Of a stretch of DNA of 64,000 bases, positions 10,601-18,949 are shown piece by piece. The DNA is from Ashinkailepas kermadecensis. Lineage: Eukaryota; Arthropoda; Thecostraca; Neolepadidae. Positions within the stretch are counted from its first letter, which is position 1. Each line of letters opens with the position of its first letter. The stretch covers positions 192,001-256,000 of the forward strand of contig JAOTOM010004293.1 of assembly GCA_034440615.1 (NCBI GenBank), written 5' to 3'. The notes beneath the pieces are model-generated. The model saw only the letters and a list, made by a program, of their open reading frames with translations. It had not been told where the DNA came from and ran no database searches. The translations under genes and the position numbers were made by a program.

Positions 10601-11313
10601 TAGCAATTGATAAAGCACTAGCTTTTATAGAGGTTGGGGATGAAGAAAATCATGTAGTTTTATCCGACTCCCTGAGCAGCCTTTTGGCGCTGAAGAGTTT
10701 TAATCCAACAGACGCCTTAGTACGTGATATTCTCCGTCGCTTGACTTTATTAGATCAGGCCGGAAAAGTTGTCCACTTCTGCTGGATTCCGAGCCACATA
10801 GGTATCGCATGAAACGAGCAAGCGGACAGCGGTGCTAGGCGAGCAGCACAGGCTCCCTTGCTCAGATCATTTCCAATCCCTGCCAGAGATTACTACTCGG
10901 GGATCTCTGCTTTTCTGGCAAGCAAGTGGCTGGCGAGCTGGGTTGAGCTTGGTTGCAACAAGTTACGAATAATAAAGCCATCCCTCGGCCAGTGGCTCTC
11001 GTGCTCGCGCAGAACAAGGCGAGAGGAAGTGACGCTGTGCCGTTTACGCATAGGACATACTTACGCCACCCATGTTCACTTACTCAATGGTGAGAATGAA
11101 CCATTGTGCCCGAGATGTGGTGCAGTAATGACAGTTAGCCACGTTCTGATTTCATGCCCTAGGCTTGGGCTGGAGCGTCGACGTCATTTTGGGAGTGATC
11201 AGGCTCGCTCCCTCCTAGCAGTTTTAGGTGACAAATCACAGGTCGTGGAATCCGGAAGGCTCTTCAGCTTCCTATCTGATGTGAAGTTTTATGCTATTTA
11301 CCCGGGACGTTAA
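7629..11313 (+). pseudogene. LINE-A ORF2: endonuclease / reverse transcriptase / RNase H, broken
   Basis: The endonuclease starts at LVLQWNMRGF, with QETKL, GGVMLVVHH, LLLGDFNSHH and later GSDHYPI motifs. Reverse transcriptase: GPDQIHNVMLKRL, YRPISLTSSLGKLMEKMVN, CGFRSNRSTVDHI, a D-to-I/E-damaged palm motif (FYIEAAYDTTW where LINE-B has FFDVEAAYDTAW), PQGGVLS and FVDD. RNase H: FTDGSK, SELVAI, LSDSLSSL; then TGA at 10810-10812 precedes NEQADSGARRAAQ. The C-terminus has CRLRIGHTYATH and CPRCGAVMTVSHVLISCP. Frames change at about 8030, 8560-8730, 9480 and 9912, so no enzyme can be made. Confidence 0.92.
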
Positions 11314-11789
11314 CATCAAAATGCACCAGGAAAGAGAATACTTGTAGTACAAGGGACGTCCTATGGCGACGGCTGGAACAACTAGCTGTTATGGGCGATA
11401 AATGACCTCGTGGTCGGCGCGTCCTTTAGCCCAAACAATCAAGCAATATATACCCCTCGCTGATATACACTGCATGCAAGTTCTGTGGAACAAAAGGGCT
11501 AGGTAGACGGCTACGCACTATGTGAATCTTGATGCCATTCTGAAACGCACTTTGATAACAACGTGAGTTATGGGCGCAAAATGACCTCAGTAGTCGAGGC
11601 GCCCTAAAACCCAAATAACTAACTAACAATATTGGCGCACAGGCACACGTTGGCTCCAGGGTTGATGCACATATCAACGGTCGGCATGTCGTATCGCGCC
11701 ATATTGTTGGTTGCTTGTGCAAGGTTCTGAGGTACCGGCTGCTGCCACATATCGTTTGGTCTCCGGTGATGTTGGTCGGTTTTCCAAAG

Positions 11790-11903
11790 ACCATACTGGC
11801 GAAGCGGCGCCGCTTGCCCACCGTCCTCAAGCTGCTCATCGACATGCAAAACATGCCAGATGAGAGAATCTGTTCACCTGCTGTCTGTAGTAAATCTACG
11901 TTT
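11790..11903 (+). pseudogene. Diverged duplicate of the end of the domino linker exon (candidate)
   Basis: RRLPTVLKLLIDMQNMP resembles RCLPTVSELLDGMQPI at the end of the exon at 5325-5634, and the DNA aligns over about 65 bases. The frame stays open to a GTGAGT at 11910, with the same phase (2) as the real donor at 5634. That GTGAGT appears to be contributed by the 5' end of the SINE at 11903. It may be an old partial duplication or a decayed alternative exon. Weak evidence. Confidence 0.35.
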
Positions 11904-12126
11904 ACGATGTGAGTAGTTCCGGGGCAGGATGCTGATTAGTTAGTTATTGTGGTGTAGGGGCGCATCGACTGCATAGGTCATATAGCGCCCGTGCAGGATG
12001 CTGATTGGTCTCCCAGCCGACAGGTTGTGAGTTCGAGTCCCACACTTCACTTCGCCATCGACTAAGCCTCGAATATTGGCGACGCTATGCGAGCAAGCAA
12101 TCGACACATCTTAAAAACCCATCATC
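11903..12126 (+). mobile_element. tRNA-derived SINE, interrupted by a LINE tail insertion
   Basis: Aligns to the SINE at 14687-14848: a tRNA-like A-box region (GAGTAGTTCCGGGGCAGGATG), B box GAGTTCGAGTCCC at about 12031, then ATTGGCGACGCTATGCGAGC, CGACACATCTTAAAAACCC and a degenerate tail. The tRNA part is split by the 55-bp insertion at 11938-11992. More diverged than the copy at 14687. Confidence 0.75.
11938..11992 (-). mobile_element. 55-bp micro-insertion: LINE 3' stem-loop, antisense
   Basis: Flanked by perfect 14-bp duplications (GCAGGATGCTGATT at 11924-11937 and 11993-12006). Read on the minus strand it is ACGGGCGCTATATGACC ... GTCGATGCGCCC, then a TAACTAACT tail, which is the terminal stem-loop of the I-like LINE and nothing else. 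It is inserted into a SINE. Confidence 0.9.
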
Positions 12127-12222
12127 CAAACAACACGAGGTTTACCAAATAGGTGCAGTTGTTTCGATTACACTTTGCTCTTTGGTGTTGCTGTCTGTGT
12201 ACGAACGTTCGCCTCTCGACAG

Positions 12223-12425
12223 GTACGTGGTGTACACGCCCAGCGTGATGGCGCCAGAGATTCGGCTACATGTCAGCCACGCGCCTCCGTCGCGTATTGA
12301 AGGGGAACGGCTGCGTCGATTGCGGCTGGTGGCAGAACTGTCACCTCGCGCCACCGCCTTGCACCCTATCGCCAGCGCCATGACTACCCATTTCCCCGAA
12401 AGGCGACTCATCCAGTACGGTTGCG
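12223..12425 (+). CDS. dom: domino/EP400-like, exon before helicase C-lobe
   Basis: A 203-base exon between CTCTCGACAG and G|GTACGT. It encodes YVVYTPSVMAPEIRLHVSH, RLRRLRLVAELSPRATALHP and TTHFPERRLIQYGCG. From family knowledge, the sequence F/YV.Y.P.V.APE.RLHV.HPPP, then FP..RLIQYDCGKLQ, is the segment of domino/EP400 that leads into the C-terminal helicase lobe. The entry phase matches the donor at 5634 and the exit phase matches the acceptor at 13345 (G|GC gives Gly of CGKLQ), so the three exons belong to one transcript. No break is seen in this exon. Confidence 0.92.
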
Positions 12426-12984
12426 GTACGTGATGTTCGGCTGTGTGCGGTCAATGGGCCGCGGCCGTCGTTCTGGGCAGAACACGTGGCCCCCCAGTAC
12501 GACGTGCCGCCCTGCCCACAGACGAAACCACGTCGGGTCTTAGTTTCTTCAACGGTAAACCTTATACCGTACAAGTAGGCGACCTGGTACAGATAGAAGT
12601 GGCACTCTCAGCCGGAAAGTAATGTTGGGTGACTGACAATTTTACCTCTGTCCGTCTTTCTGCCCCTCCCTTTTGATCGCTTTATGATTATCTTGTGGTC
12701 AGGGATATGGATGTGCTGTGATCATGGTGCACTTTGCATGTTGCCCTTTATGTATTTATTTATTTATATATTTATTTCACGATACATGTCCTCCACGTAT
12801 AGTGGCTGTTATGGACAGTCTGGGAATGACTCACGTATATATGCAATACCCATATCACTATCTGCACTACACACACCGTGCTGGCAACACGGGCTATAAA
12901 CGAGTAGTTTATAGAGGTGATAGGAAAGCGATGGCCTAAAGGTGAGTTCATAGTGTACACAATCCATTTTGTAAGGTTTTTTGT

Positions 12985-13160
12985 GTGCTCGTGGAGATAA
13001 GCTAGTGCATGTTTCTTGAAGTTAGACAGCCTCGATGTTTTTATTTCAGTGGGGAGTTTGTTATAGTGGAAGACAGGCGAGTAGAGAAATCTCCTGCGGC
13101 CCGCAGGAGCCGAGAAGGGCGCGCTATATCTACTGCCCTTCTCGGCAGTAGCTATAGCGC
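12985..13160 (-). mobile_element. C-terminal remnant of a non-LTR reverse transcriptase
   Basis: On the minus strand, RRRFLYSPVFHYNKLPTEI followed by KTSRLSNFKKHALAYL has the form of the last ~35 residues of many LINE polymerases (S..WN.LP.EI...S...FK..L..YL). The rest of the element is missing. Upstream the sequence runs into the inverted-repeat cluster at 13091-13160. Confidence 0.65.
13091..13160. repeat. Cluster of adjoining inverted repeats (interleaved A-B-A'-B')
   Basis: CTCCTGCGG/CCGCAGGAG form a perfect hairpin at 13091-13109. Then follow, without spacers, A = GCCGAGAAGGGC (13109-13120), B = GCGCTATATCTACT (13121-13134), A' = GCCCTTCTCGGC (13135-13146) and B' = AGTAGCTATAGCGC (13147-13160). 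A and A' are perfect complements; B and B' differ at one position. Confidence 0.85.
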
Positions 13161-13345
13161 GGCACTGGCGTGAGCCAATCGGAAAAGCTGCAAGTGAACC
13201 ATGAGTTTCCGAAAAAAATTGTGATCGTGTAACAGTTTTCTCATTCCGGCGAAACAGCATCTTTGGGCGCTAAAGAGCTCACCTTTAGTTGACCTTGAAT
13301 CGCAAGCAATTAATGATTCATCAACTCGCCACATATGTTTTGCAG

Positions 13346-13515
13346 GCAAGCTGCAAGTGACTGACAAGCTGTCGCACAAGCTGAAGTCTGGGGCGCGCCG
13401 TGTACTCATCTTCGCGCAAATGACGCGCATGCTGGATATCCTGGAGCAGTTCCGTAGCTTCCATGGCCACATTTACCTGCGGCTGGACGGTACTACCCGG
13501 GTCGACCAGAGACAG
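13346..13515 (+). CDS. dom: domino/EP400-like, start of helicase C-lobe
   Basis: A 170-base exon between TGTTTTGCAG and CAG|GTGAGT. It encodes KLQVTDKLSHKLKSGARRVL, IFAQMTRMLDILEQF, HGHIYLRLDGTTRVDQRQ. This holds motif IV of SNF2 ATPases (RVLIF.QMT.MLDILE) and the following Y.RLDG.T....RQ block; the helicase C lobe closes over DNA during ATP-driven remodelling. The Domino/EP400 subtype is indicated by context and by CGKLQ at the preceding junction. Expected following exons (SGG.G.NL, the DxxWNP and RxxRxGQ motifs) were not found anywhere downstream in the window, so the gene is incomplete here. Confidence 0.93.
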
Positions 13516-13559
13516 GTGAGTGGGGCAGGTTGCGTTCAGATTTCTTCCAACACTGAGAC

Positions 13560-13890
13560 TTATGGTGGAATATCTGTTGAATGTTATCGGACATTGTATG
13601 GTGGACTGTCTCGACATACCGGTAGCCGTGCGGTGGCCTGTCCCGACATTACCTGTGACTGTGTGGTGCACTGTCTGTCGGACATTGCCGGTGGCCGTGT
13701 CATGGACTGTGTCGGACATTACCGGTGGCCGTGTGGTGGACTGTGGCGGACACCGCCGTTGACTGTGTGATGGGCTGTGTCGGACTCTGCCGGAGGCCGT
13801 GTGGTGGACATAGCCGGTGACTGTGTGTCGGACATTGCCGGTGACTGTGTGGTGAATTATCCGCCGGACATTACCGGACTGGCGACGCCG
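13560..13890 (+). repeat. Degenerate minisatellite in the domino intron
   Basis: About ten degenerate copies of a 25-40-base motif around GTCGGACATTGCCGGTGACTG and TGTGGTGGACTG. It begins some 45 bases after the helicase exon donor. Long frames across it on both strands are products of the repeat. Confidence 0.8.
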
Positions 13891-14686
13891 TGGTCGGCCC
13901 GGTGACGACCGGCGGCAGAGCAGCGTGGTGTGTGCGGGACTGGCGTCCTGTCGTGCTGCGGTGTCGATGTTCGGCCCCGGCCGGCACGGTTGGCGTACCA
14001 CCAACATTGGTCAACCTGCTGGGATATTCGTATGCCATTTGTTTCTCTTTTACGAGAGGGAATAGGTCATGCGTTTGATTGACAAAGGATGACTAAAGAT
14101 AAGATGTTTCGAGTCATTGCAAGACAGCAGTAATCGTAAACCGACTGAAATACGTGGTGGCTAGAAGTGTCCAAGTGCTAAGAACTGGGCTCGCCTCCGT
14201 GTGCGATTTCAGAACCGTGAGGATGCCGATTGCTGGTTGGGACGTCCAAACGACTTTTACGAGACACAGATCTGGTTTCTTCACATGCTGACACCATCGT
14301 TTGCCACTACGGGCATTGTATACCACCATAACACACCGCTGAATTTAACCCGTCCTTTTCGCATGTGTATATGCACATCTGTGATTTCCTCATTCATGGC
14401 CTGGAACAACATACCAGTATGGTCTCATCACTGAACGTACCTGTGTGAGAAGCATGTATCATCGATTTCAAGTGAAGAACGTGCTCGTACGGCGCCTCAT
14501 TATGAATACACTGATTTACCGTGATGCATTATTTACCCAAGGTGCCGGTGGTGAACATCAGCAGGCAGCAATGCCGGATGGGGTGTACTGCTGGCAACTC
14601 GGTGTTTCGCACGCCGTTTGTAGGTACCGCGATTAACATAAGAGAACAAGGGGCTTTTCTCGTGGTCGCCTTGTCCACTTGAGGCG
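13891..14686 (+). other. No gene recognised
   Basis: Searched in both orientations for the missing domino helicase motifs and for LINE fragments; none found. The stretch ends with the target-site duplication of the SINE. Confidence 0.45.
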
Positions 14687-14848
14687 GGGGACGAGTGGTC
14701 TAGGGGTAAGATGCTCGTCTCACAATCGAAAGATTGTGGGTTCGAGTCTCACCTGTCGCTACTCTTCGCCCGCGACCAATCAGCGTGAGAGATTGGCGAC
14801 GCTATATGACTCAACGGTCAACGTGTCGTAAAACCAATAACCAACCAA
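14687..14848 (+). mobile_element. Full-length tRNA-derived SINE
   Basis: A 162-bp element between 13-bp duplications with one mismatch (TCCACTTGAGGCG at 14674-14686, TCCACTCGAGGCG at 14849-14861). Its tRNA-like head has an A box (TGGTCTAGGGGTAAGATG), a hairpin CACAATC/GATTGTG and a B box (GGTTCGAGTCTC). The body contains TCTTCGCCCGCGACCAATC and GGCGACGCTATATGACTC. The 3' end GTAAAACCAATAACCAACC resembles the end of the I-like LINE (CTAAAACCCAAATAAC), which suggests LINE-driven mobilisation. RNA polymerase III boxes are present. Confidence 0.92.
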
Positions 14849-14861
14849 TCCACTCGAGGCG

Positions 14862-15137
14862 ATTGGGGTTTTGCTGGCACCACGTAGGTCTTGTCAAACT
14901 GACGTTTACCAGTGGGGCTGGGATGGACGGATTGGTTGGCTCTGCGGCATCCAGCGTCTTCAGCCATGACGCAGCGGTTGCCTGCTGACTTGATGCAAGG
15001 TTGGGTTTGTACAATTTGTGTCACAAATAGCTTGGTAGTCAGGCTAGGCGTTGGCACCTGAAAATCCTGAATAAGCATATACATGGGTGTTACAAAGACG
15101 CATATTCAGGCCATCCACAATAAACTCGTGGCTATTA
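14862..15137 (+). other. No feature recognised
   Basis: Unassigned sequence between the SINE and LINE-D. It may include diverged LINE-D sequence. Confidence 0.4.
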
Positions 15138-15560
15138 CAGACGAGGTGACACTGTGCCGCCTACGCATTGGTCACACGTATGCAACGCATATATATATTA
15201 TGTGTGGTGATGAGGCGCCCATGTGCCCCAGATGCCAAGGACGCCTTTCAGTGCGTCACATCTTAACCTCATGCCCTCAGCTTTCTGATGTTTACAAGCA
15301 CTACTTTGGTTGATCGCAGCCACTGTCAGTTCGTGATGTTCTGTGAGATGAATCGGTCGCGATCAATTCTGGTCAATTGTTCGACTTTCTTTTGAAGGTA
15401 ACCTTCAATTCTATATATTATCCGGTGTAATCCCTGGTACGGGAGCAAACTAGCACACTACGATTGTTTAGCATTGACACAGTTTAAATAATTTTGTTAT
15501 GGGCGCTGTATAACCAATGCAGTTGAAGCGCCCTAAACCCTAATAACTAACTAACTATTA
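15138..15560 (+). mobile_element. LINE-D: 3' fragment of the I-like LINE
   Basis: Encodes VTLCRLRIGHTYATH, then MCPRCQGRLSVRHILTSCP, the C-terminal Cys/His motif of LINE-A and LINE-B, followed after two stops by LFDFLLKVTFNSIYYPV. The 3' stem-loop runs from GGGCGC (15501-15506) to GCGCCC (15528-15533) and the tail is CCCTAATAACTAACTAAC. The inner stem is AAC/GTT where other copies have GAC/GTC, a compensatory change. Confidence 0.88.
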
Positions 15561-15656
15561 CAGCCTATTGTCGATTTTTTAAGACAGATGTTACATGACA
15601 AACGGCTGTCACAGACACACAGAAACATAAACAATTCCTCATACCAGCGGCACGGA

Positions 15657-15745
15657 AAGTCAGCAAGTACGGTAAGTATAATAAGTCAGCAGGTATGAAA
15701 TAAGTCGGCAAGTATGATAAGAGATCAACGGGTATAATAAGAAGT
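15657..15745 (+). repeat. Short tandem repeat (AAGTCAGCARGTATRATA)n
   Basis: About five degenerate 18-20-base units (GTCAGCAAGTACGGTAAG, AAGTCAGCAGGTATG, AAGTCGGCAAGTATG and similar). Confidence 0.7.
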
Positions 15746-15779
15746 CAGGAAGCAGATCAGGTCAATCTAACCGGTCCCA

Positions 15780-16062
15780 TGCACAAATGCCGCCTAAGGT
15801 GGCGACCAAACGTGGGAACAGACAGTTGCCTCAGTTCGTGTGGCAGTTCATTATACAGGGCAGGACCTCTGGAACAAAAACGGCGCCTGCCCATCTCTGT
15901 TCGCGACCTGGGGACGTATAGGTCCCGGTCCTGGCGGGTGTGGCGGTCACGGTGCTTGGCGACTGTTGAAATAGTGCCGGCTAATGAAGCCGGCTCCTGC
16001 AGTCGGCGCACCTTGTGAAGTAGGCACAGCGTGTGGTATGAGGCCAAGTTATCAGCGCTCAT
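15780..16062 (-). mobile_element. C-terminal remnant of another non-LTR reverse transcriptase
   Basis: A minus-strand frame contains RSRTEMGRRRFCSRGPALYN, then ELPHELRQLSVPTFGRHLRRHL, the typical end of a LINE polymerase (R...GRR.F..RGP..WN.LP..LR...S...F...L...L). The upstream part LASYHTLCLLHKVRRLQEP fits the region before it. The rest of the element is not found. Related in form to, but clearly different from, the remnant at 12985-13160. Confidence 0.7.
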
Positions 16063-16179
16063 CCAGGTGGGAAACAGTAACCTATAGAGGATATTTAGGT
16101 GTCAGGACGCTCAGCCTGACTGCCAAGCTATTTATGGTGCCTAGGTGTGGCTGGAAACAACATATGTCTTTACTGTCAG

Positions 16180-16412
16180 CCCGCCCCAGTCGGCTGTAAT
16201 GCTGCTGTCGGGCCGCCCCAGTCGGCTGCAGTGCTGCTCTCGGGCCGCCCTAGTCGGCTGTAGTGCTGCTCTCGGGCCGCCCCAGTCGGCTGCAGTGCAG
16301 CTGTCGGGCCGCCCCAGTCGGCTTGCAGTGCTGCTCTCGGGCCGCCCCAGTCGGCTGTAGTGCTGATGTCGGGCCGATCCAGTCGGTTGTAGTGCCCCAG
16401 GCCGCCCCAGTT
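16180..16412 (+). repeat. 32-bp minisatellite at the 3' end of the ASPHD-like gene
   Basis: About seven copies of a 30-33-base unit containing GGGCCGCCCCAGTCGGCTG and TAGTGCTGCTCTC. It adjoins the last coding segment of the ASPHD-like gene, whose shifted minus-strand frame runs into it. Confidence 0.88.
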
Positions 16413-16419
16413 GACTAAT

Positions 16420-16642
16420 GTTGCCGTCGGGCCGGCGCAGCACGTGGGCGAGTAGGTGGCGCTCGGACGGCGTCAGGTCCACAGGTCGATCATCAGCACG
16501 GCGCGTGGCCGACCATCGCCGCTACCGGCTGGGTAGTCGGCGCAGTGAACGTACGAATCGTCAAACAGCAGACAGTCTGCGTGAGGCTAGCTGCGGGCCT
16601 CGCCGTCCACGGTCTGCTGGCAGTGAACCGGAACATCCCGGC
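16420..16642 (-). pseudogene. ASPHD-like aspartyl/asparaginyl beta-hydroxylase, last exon, damaged
   Basis: The minus-strand exon begins after a TGTCGGCAG acceptor, in the phase needed by the donor at 18373 (HLG|RD). It reads VHCQQTVDGEARS, then TAG at 16587-16589 where the family has Trp, then [34 protein letters not shown], and after an out-of-frame gap [14 protein letters not shown]. From family knowledge, CLLFDDSFLH carries the second iron-binding His (kept here) and DLWHP.....ER ends the fold. The gap after DLW (about 16473-16481) looks like a 5-base loss of the HP codons. With the stop, this copy cannot make the enzyme unless the assembly is wrong. The family hydroxylates Asp/Asn side chains using iron and 2-oxoglutarate. 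Confidence 0.85.
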
Positions 16643-16699
16643 CTGCCGACACCCGAGACGGGGACATCAACAGACACACCTACAGCTGTGCCCAGCACA

Positions 16700-17180
16700 G
16701 TGATAAATTATTCGCGAAATAGGGTGGAATATACCACTTAATGAACACTGAATCGACATCTTCCCCAAAAGGAGTATCAACATCGTGCTTCGTGGTGCGT
16801 GTCTGTGAATCATTCATTTCTCGTGTCTAACTATTCCTTTTGCAAGTATCGTGCTTATGCTCACCATAACGGATCCAGAATCGTCATAACGAACATTTCG
16901 TAGCGTAATTCCAGGTGAAGAGAGTACCCGTGATGTGCTATGCTATGCATTTCCAGTTTATAACATGCGTGTTTGTATCGTTATCGTTGATATCAGTGTC
17001 ACCAAATTAGATACCTCTCAAAACATGCAAAACGGTAACAGTGATATGTATGCAATTGCCTCAAAACTGGGTTTGCAGGACTTAGCAGATTTTTCACTAT
17101 CATTATTTCCATGACGATTTCGACATCCTGCTGTACCCGTTTCGACATCTCACACCTAACCAGAAATCATTATTTTAACA
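16700..17180 (-). other. ASPHD intron, plain sequence
   Basis: AT-richer intron sequence; no exon or element recognised. Confidence 0.45.
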
Positions 17181-17405
17181 CTGACCCAGCACATCAACAG
17201 ATACTTGCAACTGTACCCGGCACACCTGCAGCTGCATTCGGCGCATCAGCAGGCACACCTACAGCTGTACTCGGCACATCAGCAGACACACATGCAGCTG
17301 TACCCGGCACATCAGACACATCAGCTGCACCCGGCACATCAGCAAGCACACATACAGCTGCACTCAACACGTCAGGCACACCTACAGCTGCACCAGACGC
17401 ATTAA
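17181..17405 (+). repeat. Minisatellite (GCACATCAGCAGACACACCTACAGCTGTACCCG)n
   Basis: Six to seven degenerate units of 33-42 bases built from GGCACATCAGCAG, CACACCTACAGCTG and variants. Followed at about 17440-17575 by a looser repeat of CACTCATTACAC and GAGAAACCAAC. Not coding. Confidence 0.85.
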
Positions 17406-17699
17406 CTAACATCTGCACTTCCATATATGTCTACGTACCAACGACGTTCACTCATTACACCCCGAGAAACCAACCACTGTTTCATTACACACTCTTATAA
17501 ACCAACCACGGTCACTCATTGTACACTCGGAGGAACCAATCATGGTCACTCATTACACACCCCCGAGAAACCAACGTACCCAGGCCGTTTATAATCGTTC
17601 ATCAGGTGGTACCAGCCATGGTCGAACCGGAACACTGTCATGCTCCGAACCCACCAACACGCATGACGCGACACTGGCCCCGCGTAATTGGCATCAACC

Positions 17700-18372
17700 C
17701 AGCTCAGGGCACAACTCACCGAGAGACCCTCGTACTCACTCTCCCCCCCCCTCGGCTCGACAAAATTCACCAAGGTCCCCGCGTATTCTCCCCAGAACCA
17801 GCCCAGGGCACAACTCACCGAGGGACCCGCGTACTCGCCTCCAGCTTAGCTCAGAGTACAGCTCACCGAGGGACCCGAGTACTCGCCCCCAGCCCGGTTC
17901 AGGGCTTAATTCATCGAAGTCTCCGAGCACTCGCCCCCAGTCCATCTCAGGGCAAAACTCACCGAAGTTCCCGCGTACTCACCCCGAGCCCAGCTGAGGG
18001 CGCAACTCACCGAGGTCCCCGCGTACTCACCCCCAGCCCAGCTCACCGAGGTCCCGAGTACTCGCCCCCAGCCCAGCTCATTACACAACTCACCGAGGTC
18101 CCGCGTACTCGCTCCCGGCCCAGCTCAAGACAACTCACCGAGGGACCCGCGTACTCGTCCCAGCCCAGCTCAAGGCACAACTCGCCGAGGGGCGTACTCA
18201 CCCCGGCCCAACTCATTGCACAACTCACCTAGGTTCCCGCGTACTCGTCTCCAGTCCAGCTCAGGGCACAATTCACTGAGGGACCTGCGTATTCGCCCCC
18301 GGCCCAGTTCAGAGCACAACTCGCCGAGTGATTCGCGTACTCGCTCCCAGTTCAGCTCAGGGCACAGCTCAC
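17700..18372 (-). repeat. 48-bp minisatellite made of the ASPHD 5' splice site
   Basis: About 14 units, read on the minus strand as CTCGGTGAGTTGTGCCCTGA followed by GCTGGGCTGGGGGCGAGTAC and GCGGGTCC. The unit at the high-coordinate end is the real exon/intron junction (CACCTCG|GTGAG at 18373/18372). Unit starts at 18368, 18320, 18272 and 18224 are exactly 48 bases apart. Each unit repeats CTCGGTGAG or a close variant. 48 is a multiple of three, and the exon frame stays open through about four units down to 18170. The array therefore grew by tandem duplication starting at a splice donor. Confidence 0.9.
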
Positions 18373-18890
18373 CGAGGTGACAGCGTATCCGGGTGTTGGT
18401 CGGACCGCGGTCGGGCTCGATCTCGCCCGGGTCGAGCGGCGAGAAGCACACGTTCGAGAACACGGTGCGAGCCATGACGCTGCCGAGTGCGGCCATGGCT
18501 GCCTGCGTGCGTGGACAGACCGGCCGTGCCACGCCCTGGTTCATTTGCCAAAGCACACTTCAGCGGCCGGTGGGCGTGTCGTTGGTGGTCCAGCCATCAC
18601 GTGTGGCCAGGCGTCGCGCAGCTGCTGCACGTCGGCTGCGTACGCGCCGTCCCACCAGGCACGCCGGCACAGGCCCGAGACAAGCAGACCGGCTGCGGGA
18701 TCATTCGACCAGGCCAGCAGTGCAGCACGCAGCTGCGTCGAGCCGGCGTCGGCGCGCGCCTCGGCCAGCCGGTCGGCAGCATGGCCAGCAGCGTCTGACG
18801 AGCCGTCACAGCGCGCGCAGTACGGTGAGCGACAGCGGTCGGTGTGGCGACGGTGGGTACCGCCCCACAGCCAGGCGACAAGCATGGCTG
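18373..18890 (-). pseudogene. ASPHD-like aspartyl/asparaginyl beta-hydroxylase, upstream exon, frameshifted
   Basis: Minus strand: CRSPYCARC, AALLAWSNDPAAGLLVSGL, then AWWDGAYAADVQQLRDAWPH, and after a one-base frame change near 18540-18556, NQGVARPVCPRTQAAMAAL, GSVMARTVFSNVCFSPLDPG, GPTNTRIRCHLG, ending at the donor 18373/18372. The order NQGV..CPRT..LGS...VF.N.CFS.L.PG......GPTN.RIRCHLG is that of vertebrate ASPHD1/2. The first iron-binding His normally lies before GPTN (HxGPTN); here the codon at 18410-18412 (minus strand) gives Asp (PDRGPTN). The 5' boundary of the exon is uncertain. A membrane segment usual for the family was not found with confidence. Either a decaying gene or an error-rich assembly of a real one. 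Confidence 0.83.
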
Positions 18891-18949
18891 ACAGTAGAGT
18901 GGCGTTGGGTCCTGAAACCACGCGCCTGTGCGCGATAAGTCGCGCTAGT

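Larger units (their letters stand above)
5923..11624 (+). mobile_element. LINE-A: full-length, inactivated I-like non-LTR retrotransposon
   Basis: Flanked by perfect 12-bp target-site duplications (AACAATATTGGC at 5911-5922 and 11625-11636). Order: 5' UTR of about 660 bases, gag-like ORF1, then APE-type endonuclease, reverse transcriptase, RNase H, a C-terminal Cys/His motif, and a 3' stem-loop ending in TAACTAAC. RNase H together with an APE endonuclease places it in the I group of LINEs. It sits in the domino intron between exons 5634 and 12223, in gene orientation. Compared with LINE-B it lacks about 350 bases of ORF1 and a short piece before the FVDD motif. It carries several stops and frameshifts and an inserted SINE. 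Confidence 0.93.

Noticed and set aside
13321..14007. 228-codon minus-strand ORF
   Set aside because: It crosses the minisatellite at 13560-13890 and the antisense of the helicase exon.
14687..14760. Functional tRNA gene
   Set aside because: A and B boxes are present, but no proper acceptor stem; the sequence is the head of a SINE with target-site duplications.
17500..18556. Multiple long ORFs across 17.5-18.4 kb
   Set aside because: Products of the 48-bp minisatellite, apart from the real ASPHD segment at its high-coordinate end.
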